Shown here in pieces: positions 1 through 5,215 of a stretch of DNA of 5,215 nt. The DNA comes from Thermoguttaceae bacterium (GTDB taxonomy: Bacteria; Planctomycetota; Planctomycetia; Pirellulales; Thermoguttaceae). The notes under the pieces were generated by a model. It made no database searches and was not told the DNA's origin. It saw nothing but the letters and a program-made list of their open reading frames with translations. The position numbers were made by a program, and so were the translations under genes. Position 1 is the first letter of the stretch, and the number at the start of each line of letters is the position of its first letter. Location: the NCBI GenBank assembly GCA_028695865.1, contig JAQVID010000304.1, forward strand, positions 1-5,215, given 5' to 3'.

Positions 1-35
1 CCCACCACTTTGGTTTAAACTCTGTCAGCAGCAGT
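1..35. other. Short non-coding tail after the methyltransferase gene
   Basis: After the TAG at 38-36 only 35 bases remain. They contain no visible hairpin terminator, no clear ribosome site and no convincing start codon. In a class 1 DISARM operon drmA would begin near here or just past the edge. The absence of a terminator is compatible with transcription continuing, but the piece is too short to prove it. Confidence 0.4.
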
Positions 36-3000
36 CTACTTTTCGCTCGAACTTGGCCCTTGAGGTGTAGATCCGTGTCGAACGGAATCGTCGGCGGGAG
101 GGGGATTGAGGTGCGTTTGGTATTTTGTGCCGGTTTGAAGGGCGGCGGTCATCTCTTGGTACATTTTGCGAATGACGGCGTGCGAGGGGTATGTATCGCC
201 GAGCGTTCCTTCTTCACCTTCCGATTCCGGGCAGAGTTCGCGCATGATTCGCATTCGGGATTCGTCGGCAAGGTCTTTGCGTTTGACAATCGGAAACGTA
301 CCCATGATGTAATCCAGAGCGTCAAGCGGCGCGGGAAAGAATTTCTTCAACTCCGCCAACTGTTCCGGGGTTTCCTCATATTCTTTCGCCTCCGACCAGT
401 CGCCAAAACCGAGATAAAGCCCAAAATAGAGCGCGTCCAACTCGCAACGCAAAAGAAATCGACGCTCTTCATCCCATCGGAACGGATCGCCTGTATAGCC
501 AAGTGATTCCGCAAAAGAACGCATGTCGTTCGATGTGTAGGTTAGTTCCAAAATTCGCGGAAGAATAAAGTCTATTATTGATTTATCGTTGTACGTATCG
601 CATTTTAAAACTGGCAACTGCTTAACAATATAAAAATTAAGATTCACACCACCGACTTTTTGACGTGCGGAATAATCAAAAACATAACTATTTAACAAGC
701 CATAAAAATAAGTATATAATTGTACTTCGACTTGACAATAAATCAATTGTAAACTGTTTCCAGATCCAGAAACAGGAAATAAAGATGGTATAAAGGTTCT
801 CATATTTGTCGGGCTTGTGACGATAGAAAAACCGATTATCACAGGCATATTCCAATTGGGAAGTAATTTCCTCAAAAAATCCGAATGGGAAACCCAATAC
901 ATAGGTATTGCCAAACGATTCTCGTCAAAATGCTCCTCTAATGTTATTGCTCTTGGTTGTGCTTGTCGTGCGACTGCCGTTGCGCTCCTTATAACATCGG
1001 CGGCTCTATGATCGTAAGAAGAGACCATCTTTCCCTCATACAACGGCCAATATTCCTCGGCACCGGGCTTGACGAAATGATTCCCTTCAAGGCGATAGCC
1101 CTGTTCTTCCATCTGCTCACGTATTCGAAACAGATTCGAATCGTTCGACATGTGAAACAGTGTTGAAAACTTAATTCCCCAAGGATTCACCTCACTTTTT
1201 TTCATTTTTGCTGTTTTGGATTTCCTGGTAGCCGCGTCGTCCGTCACCTCAATCTCTTTGATCAGAACGGGCACACGGCGATAGATTGCTTTCGTCAATT
1301 CGGCATCCTTAACACTTCTGAAAATCGGGCAAGTTCGCGTGTTCGGATTGATCATGGCAATATCGGACGGAGAAAGTCGAAATTGATGTCCTTCTTCGGT
1401 CAGGTCACTTATAGTCAAATTGAAAAACGCCAAGTCCGCACCTGCTTCAACCGGCCGATCCGAGCCACTCATCGTCAGAAGAGAAAATTTCATTCGACTG
1501 TTAACGGCAGGGAACAATTTCTTTCGATTCTCAAAATCGTAGAGATTGGCCAGAGAACGGGATTTCATTAAATCCTGAAAAAAGAATTTTGTAGTGTCGT
1601 CGGTGGCAATACCGCTTTGGACAATACATCCAACGCGACCGGTTGGTGAAATCAACTGCCGGTTCAATTCAGCAAAGATGGTATACGTATTGACATCGCC
1701 CCGACCACAAAGCGGGTATCGGGTCGAAAGTCGTATGAAATTACTTTTACATTCAGCATGTCGAAGATCGCATATAAAATCCGCAAACATTTCGGGGTAT
1801 TCTTCTTTCAGACGCTTGATCATTTTTCCCCGTAAGTCTTTGTTTTTTGCATTGGCAATTTCGGGATCACGTTGGGAAAACCATTCTTTTTCCTGAAGTT
1901 TAACCCGTTCCCAAGGGGGATTTCCGATCACGACATCGAAGCCGGATTTGCCCTCGTTTGTAAAGACATCGGCGAATTCGAGGTACCAGTGGAAGAACTG
2001 ATACTGTTCGAGCAATCGGTTTAATTCTTTTCTCATCCAAGGGAGAAGAAAGACCTGATCTTCCCGTTTGGCGCGATTGAGTATCTTTTGCGTAATGGGG
2101 AAATCGAATTCGTTAGTTTTTTTCCAGACGAAGGCGGCACACCAGAGGTCGGCTCTGAGTTTTTCGGTACGATAGTCGATCGAGCCGCAATAACGAATCC
2201 AGGCCTGTTCCTTCGCTTCATAATCATTTGCCGTTTCACTGGGGAGGATGTCGAACGAGCGAACCTGTTTATCGAGCGCCAATACCGATTGAAACGAAAT
2301 TTCGCTTGCGTCAAAGTCGAATTGCTCCTGGCCATGAAGTTCCTCCTTGTTTCTTTTTTTGAAGTCGGAACAGTATGTTTTATCGTCCCCTTCGACAGGT
2401 TTAAACGCCTCGTCCGGAATCCCGACTTCGACGAGTTCGCGAGTGGCGCCGAGGAGCGAATTACCGCAGCGGATACGGTGATCGAGGAACATGAGCGCTT
2501 TGCCCGGCTCCATGGATTCGATCCAGAGCGAGACTTTACAGAGTTCAACAGCCATGGGGTTGATATCGACCCCATAGACGCAATGAGCGATGACGTCGCG
2601 AATGGACTGCTGAAGTACCGAAGGAGCGGGTTCTTCCTCACCGCTTCGCAATTGCGCGAGTCTTTTACCGAGTCGATGCGCGGCCCCGATAAGAAAATGT
2701 CCGCTTCCGCATGCGGTATCACAAACTTTGAGATTCAGCAGGGCGTTTTCTTTTTCGGCGGTTGTTTTCACCTTTTGAAGCGATTCTTCCAAGACCGGAT
2801 CAAGGGCGGTCTCCAAGAGAGATTCGACCAATGTCGGAGGAGTATAGAAACTGCCGGAAGTCTTTCGTTCGTTCCCGACCGTTACGCTGAGATTGAAATG
2901 TTTTCCCTGAATTTCAGGGTGCATTTCCAGCAGCGATTCATAAACACTGCCAAGTTCCTCCGTTCCGATATTCCGATAATTGATTGGCTGGAATACATCG

Positions 3001-4355
3001 TTCATGGTCGTAAAGGTCAAAGTGCGTACGGCGGCCAGCAGGTCCGCATTGGTGAGTTTGCATTGATTCAGATCGGCGGTGAACTCGTCGCGAAAGAGCA
3101 TGGAGCCGAAGGCCGGAATTCCGAGCAGAGACTGCCCCGAAGAGAGCCAATGAAAGGTTTTGTTCAATTGAATCCATAGGTCATTGTGTCGACTTCCGCG
3201 ATTGCGACGGGCCAGAGATCGAATGCGTGAGAGGGAATAACTGTCACGATATAATTCCCGAATCTCGGGAGAGGTTTTTGACGTAAAGAGAAGATTGCGG
3301 TCTTCCGCAATGAGCAGAAAGATCATTCGATAGACGAGGCGGAGAATTTGCCGATAATAATCCTGCCGGTTCAGAGCTCCGGATCGCAGTTTTTGAAGCA
3401 ATTCGGCATTATCCCGATGAGCGAGAAATCCGGCCCCCAATTTACTAATGGTCTGCTGAACACCGGATCGCAGGGTGTCCAAAGCGCGAACCCCGTCGTT
3501 TTTGGCGGTATTATGCCACTCTTCCAGCCAGCAGTCGGTATCGATAAAAGTCTCGGTTGATTTTTCCGCACCCGAATCTTGATCGTCTTCCTCTATTTCG
3601 AATTCAAGTTCATTTCTGCGTTTTTCCACGCGGGACTGATGAGTAAGCAGATAAAAGAGATAGAAATCACCATAGGAATCGGATTCCATCATGGCTTCGA
3701 GATCGAATTCGACGAAGGCTGCCCGAACGAAAGAGGCGTTATCGCGCAGAATCCGGAACTTGAGTCCATTACTAACGAACCCCCAGAGATGTTTTTCACT
3801 CTGATTCAAGAACTCCTGTACAAGCGAATGGGGAGAAATACGAGCGCCGGCTCTGTTTTCCAAATCGCGTGCATCGAGATTCTGCTTAAAGCTGACCAAA
3901 TGAAGTGCGATGGGCTCTTTAACACAATGGGAAATGGGATACGACTTTTCCTTAATCACGGGAGACTCACGAAGTATCTCCGGGATGCCGTAATCCAGGA
4001 GTCGAAGCAGAGGAATTAGCCAGACTTGCCGGGTTAAAGAGGTTCCGTAATCGTCTGGGGATAATTCGTCTTTTTTTCGTTTGAAGATGGTCCAGCATGT
4101 TTTTAGTTTTGACCATGCTTCCGTAATTTTTTCGTTAAGACGTTCGCCGGGAACAAGGTGATAATCTTCGGGATGAAGACCGTTGATTTTGGAATCACCT
4201 GCGGCAATGGCCATGAGTATTTCCACGGGGAAAATTCCGCCTTCGGTCGTGATCGTTTTAAAACCGGAATCCAATTTTCGCGGTCGAATCGTTCTTTTAA
4301 ACGAAATTCGGGAAGGGAGTACTTCTTTTTTTATCTTTGTTGTTTTTTTTGCCAT
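36..4355 (-). CDS. drmMI: DISARM-type DNA methyltransferase (Eco57I-family, DrmMI-like)
   Basis: Complete 1439-residue gene for a SAM-dependent amino-methyltransferase, probably N6-adenine, which would mark host DNA so that the partner defence proteins spare it. Seen in the sequence: a helical N-terminal region with LWGFVSNGLKFRILRDN near residue 190-210; an acidic linker (EEDDQDSG, 255-262); YRQILRLVYRMIFLLIAEDR (334-353); YRNIGTEELGSVYESLLE (460-477); motif X GSFYTPP (501-507); motif I DTACGSGHF (546-554); acidic motif II in VDINP (D597); CGNSLLGA (630-637); catalytic motif IV NPPW (812-815). Further on are GDVNTY (886-891), SGIATDD (914-920), FENRKKLFP (941-949), PLYEGKM (1104-1110), FDYSARQK (1226-1233), QLPV (1246-1249), DPFRW (1290-1294) and the tail LNPPPAD (1416-1422). 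Motif order X-I-IV fits the gamma class. No nuclease motif was recognised by eye. The ATG at 4355 gives an A-rich, lysine-rich N terminus and has only a weak A-rich ribosome site. The 28-bp gap to the upstream helicase gene implies one operon. A stand-alone type IIG-like enzyme is the main alternative; the methyltransferase call is near certain, the DISARM assignment rests on the neighbour and family memory. Confidence 0.9.
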   Translation of the reverse strand: MAKKTTKIKKEVLPSRISFKRTIRPRKLDSGFKTITTEGGIFPVEILMAIAAGDSKINGLHPEDYHLVPGERLNEKITEAWSKLKTCWTIFKRKKDELSPDDYGTSLTRQVWLIPLLRLLDYGIPEILRESPVIKEKSYPISHCVKEPIALHLVSFKQNLDARDLENRAGARISPHSLVQEFLNQSEKHLWGFVSNGLKFRILRDNASFVRAAFVEFDLEAMMESDSYGDFYLFYLLTHQSRVEKRRNELEFEIEEDDQDSGAEKSTETFIDTDCWLEEWHNTAKNDGVRALDTLRSGVQQTISKLGAGFLAHRDNAELLQKLRSGALNRQDYYRQILRLVYRMIFLLIAEDRNLLFTSKTSPEIRELYRDSYSLSRIRSLARRNRGSRHNDLWIQLNKTFHWLSSGQSLLGIPAFGSMLFRDEFTADLNQCKLTNADLLAAVRTLTFTTMNDVFQPINYRNIGTEELGSVYESLLEMHPEIQGKHFNLSVTVGNERKTSGSFYTPPTLVESLLETALDPVLEESLQKVKTTAEKENALLNLKVCDTACGSGHFLIGAAHRLGKRLAQLRSGEEEPAPSVLQQSIRDVIAHCVYGVDINPMAVELCKVSLWIESMEPGKALMFLDHRIRCGNSLLGATRELVEVGIPDEAFKPVEGDDKTYCSDFKKRNKEELHGQEQFDFDASEISFQSVLALDKQVRSFDILPSETANDYEAKEQAWIRYCGSIDYRTEKLRADLWCAAFVWKKTNEFDFPITQKILNRAKREDQVFLLPWMRKELNRLLEQYQFFHWYLEFADVFTNEGKSGFDVVIGNPPWERVKLQEKEWFSQRDPEIANAKNKDLRGKMIKRLKEEYPEMFADFICDLRHAECKSNFIRLSTRYPLCGRGDVNTYTIFAELNRQLISPTGRVGCIVQSGIATDDTTKFFFQDLMKSRSLANLYDFENRKKLFPAVNSRMKFSLLTMSGSDRPVEAGADLAFFNLTISDLTEEGHQFRLSPSDIAMINPNTRTCPIFRSVKDAELTKAIYRRVPVLIKEIEVTDDAATRKSKTAKMKKSEVNPWGIKFSTLFHMSNDSNLFRIREQMEEQGYRLEGNHFVKPGAEEYWPLYEGKMVSSYDHRAADVIRSATAVARQAQPRAITLEEHFDENRLAIPMYWVSHSDFLRKLLPNWNMPVIIGFSIVTSPTNMRTFIPSLFPVSGSGNSLQLIYCQVEVQLYTYFYGLLNSYVFDYSARQKVGGVNLNFYIVKQLPVLKCDTYNDKSIIDFILPRILELTYTSNDMRSFAESLGYTGDPFRWDEERRFLLRCELDALYFGLYLGFGDWSEAKEYEETPEQLAELKKFFPAPLDALDYIMGTFPIVKRKDLADESRMRIMRELCPESEGEEGTLGDTYPSHAVIRKMYQEMTAALQTGTKYQTHLNPPPADDSVRHGSTPQGPSSSEK
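541..900 (-). other. AT-rich segment of the target-recognition region
   Basis: A hand count gives 118 G or C in 360 bases (about 33%). Two 60-base blocks at 61-180 give 67 of 120 and the block 2401-2460 gives 37 of 60. The segment encodes about residues 1153-1272 of the methyltransferase, after PLYEGKM and including FDYSARQK and QLPV. This position corresponds to the C-terminal part that reads the DNA target in TaqI/Eco57I-like enzymes. The reading frame is intact, so this is a composition change inside a working gene and not an insertion that breaks it. Confidence 0.6.
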
Positions 4356-4380
4356 GACAGTATTCTTTATTCTTTTTTTT
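4326..4380 (-). repeat. Cluster of three poly-A tracts at the methyltransferase start
   Basis: Three coding-strand A runs sit within 55 bases: A8 at 4380-4373 in the gap, A8 at 4350-4343 in codons 2-5, and A7 at 4332-4326 in codons 8-10. A second ATG at 4383 directly follows the helicase stop (TGAATG). It is out of frame with the methyltransferase and opens a 28-codon reading frame ending at 4297. Loss of one A in any of these runs would place that ATG in frame with the methyltransferase. The tracts also supply the A-rich leader in place of a strong ribosome site. Confidence 0.6.
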
Positions 4381-4383
4381 CAT

Positions 4384-5215
4384 TCATTCCGGTAAACAGA
4401 CATAGATTCCCATCAGATCGGGAGGCAGTTCCGGTTGAACATCGATTTTTTGCGAATTGTTCAGAGCAGTACGCACCCGAAGGTGAGCATCGCGGAGCTG
4501 TTCTGCGCGAAGCCGAACAAATTCATCAAGATCGTTTCGCAGGTCCGAATAATGATCGAGTACTTCCTGAATACGTTTTTTGGCCATTTCAGGAAGGATG
4601 TTTCCGGAAGGATGCGCATCCGGAATGATCTGAACCTTTTCGGGCGAGAGCCAGACGGGTTTTTCGGGGGCTCCTTCGAATCCGACGACCTGTACATCCT
4701 CAGCCAGTAGAGGGATTGTCTCTTTTCCACGCTGCCGAATCAAATGAAAACGATACCGAAGCAGAATCAGGGTCGTTCTTTTGGCGACGGCGTTTGTCCG
4801 TATTACACCGCAGCGTTTTGCCAGCGGGTCAAGAGCGACCCGGTCGAGAGCCGTATTGACAATGTAGTCGGCCAGTCCTTCCACGAGCGGATGAGTTCGG
4901 GAAACGTACTCCATACCATTTTGCACCGGCATATCGAACCGGATATTCCACTGGTCGTATTCCGGCAGATAATCACGAAGAGTATCCGGAATTCCAGTCA
5001 GATTCACCGTCCAGCTTTCCTTTTCCCCTTCGCCGTGACAAGAAACGGAAGCGCCAGAATCTTTTAATACATTTATCGCAAAGTGCCGCACGTCTTGAGC
5101 CGCCCCAATGGATTCCCGCATGGCAACAAGTTCATTTTGATTTCGCCCACACGGTTGGAAAAACTGTCCTGCGCAAACATGGTTTGACTTCGTTTTTCCC
5201 GTTCGGTAATATTAT
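4384..5215 (-). CDS. drmD: C-terminal part of SNF2-type DISARM helicase (DrmD-like), partial and frameshifted
   Basis: This is the 3' end of a gene whose start lies beyond the right edge. In class 1 DISARM, DrmD is a SNF2-like ATPase that works with DrmMI and DrmA-C against incoming phage DNA. The ATPase domains are outside the window. What is visible is the C-terminal extension: TEREKRSQTMFAQDSF just inside the edge, then, counting from the ATG at 5121, RTHPLVEGLADYIV (75-88), LAKRCGVIRTNAVAKRTTL (100-118), a helical charged segment with RLRAEQLRDAHLRVR (203-217), and the end PPDLMGIYVCLP (233-244). These resemble, from memory, the conserved C terminus of DrmD-type helicases. The TGA at 4386-4384 falls where the family normally ends. 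The ATG at 5121 is not a credible start: no ribosome site precedes it and homology continues upstream in another frame. The first segment is read in the frame with codons at 5213-5211 and so on; the rest is in the frame of 5121. Extended alone, the first frame stops at TAA 5075-5073, and the second meets TAA at 5214-5212 upstream. Confidence 0.75.
5135..5144 (-). other. Probable frameshift site in the helicase gene
   Basis: On the minus strand the local sequence is GAAATCAAAATGAAC. Reading from the right edge, the conserved frame gives DSFSNRVGEIK, and the conserved continuation NELVAMRESIG is in the -1 frame. Adding one A to the AAAA run (5138-5135) would join them as RVGEIKNELVAMRESIG, a smooth amphipathic stretch. 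A junction in the T run at 5163-5159 would also keep both frames open, but gives the less natural QPCGRNQ. No clear X-XXY-YYZ slippery heptamer is present, so programmed frameshifting is unlikely. A natural lesion and a sequencing or assembly error cannot be told apart here. Confidence 0.7.

Noticed and set aside
13..20. Eight-base palindrome GTTTAAAC after the methyltransferase stop
   Set aside because: It is too short for a terminator stem, has no following T run in the direction of transcription and is isolated, so chance is sufficient.
2033..2722. 229-codon minus-strand frame inside the methyltransferase gene
   Set aside because: It is an alternate frame of the same DNA. Its serine- and arginine-rich translation has no family likeness, while the main frame carries the catalytic motifs.
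2088..3179. Long 363-codon open frame on the plus strand opposite the methyltransferase
   Set aside because: It lies wholly antisense to the most conserved part of the methyltransferase (motifs X, I and II), has no recognisable domain and is a cysteine- and phenylalanine-rich mirror of the coding strand.
4158..4628. 156-codon plus-strand frame spanning the gap between the two genes
   Set aside because: It is antisense to both recognised genes and its translation is low-complexity (phenylalanine and serine rich over the poly-T runs), with no supporting ribosome site or homology.
5119..5121. ATG at 5121 as the true start of a separate small helicase-associated gene
   Set aside because: No ribosome binding site precedes it, and recognisable helicase sequence lies immediately upstream in another frame, so a frameshift explains it better.

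Overview
The window holds two tightly spaced minus-strand genes. They look like the middle of a class 1 DISARM-type anti-phage defence operon. Reading in the direction of transcription (right to left), the window opens inside the 3' end of a large SNF2-type helicase gene (drmD-like, about 5215 to 4384). After a 28-bp gap comes one complete 1439-codon gene for an Eco57I-family adenine-type DNA methyltransferase (drmMI-like, 4355 to 36). Only 35 bases remain after its stop. In class 1 DISARM the next gene would be drmA, followed by drmB and drmC, but none of these can be seen here.

The methyltransferase shows the expected motif X, I, II and IV landmarks. It also has a long N-terminal helical region, a C-terminal target-recognition region, and the family's typical C-terminal tail. 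The helicase part contains none of the ATPase motifs, only the family's C-terminal extension, and it ends at the usual family terminus.

The helicase reading frame is broken. A conserved stretch in one frame (5213 down to about 5139) continues in the neighbouring frame from about 5138. The junction is a short A run, as if one A had been lost. This is either a real inactivating mutation or a sequence error.

Other oddities are three A7-A8 tracts around the methyltransferase start and a sharp drop in GC (about 33%, against 52-60% in sampled flanks) over part of the target-recognition region.

The host cannot be named from this window. Mixed GC, bacterial gene architecture and an accessory defence locus suggest an environmental bacterium. 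No RNA gene, CRISPR array, insertion sequence, terminator or promoter was found, and essentially all of the DNA is coding.
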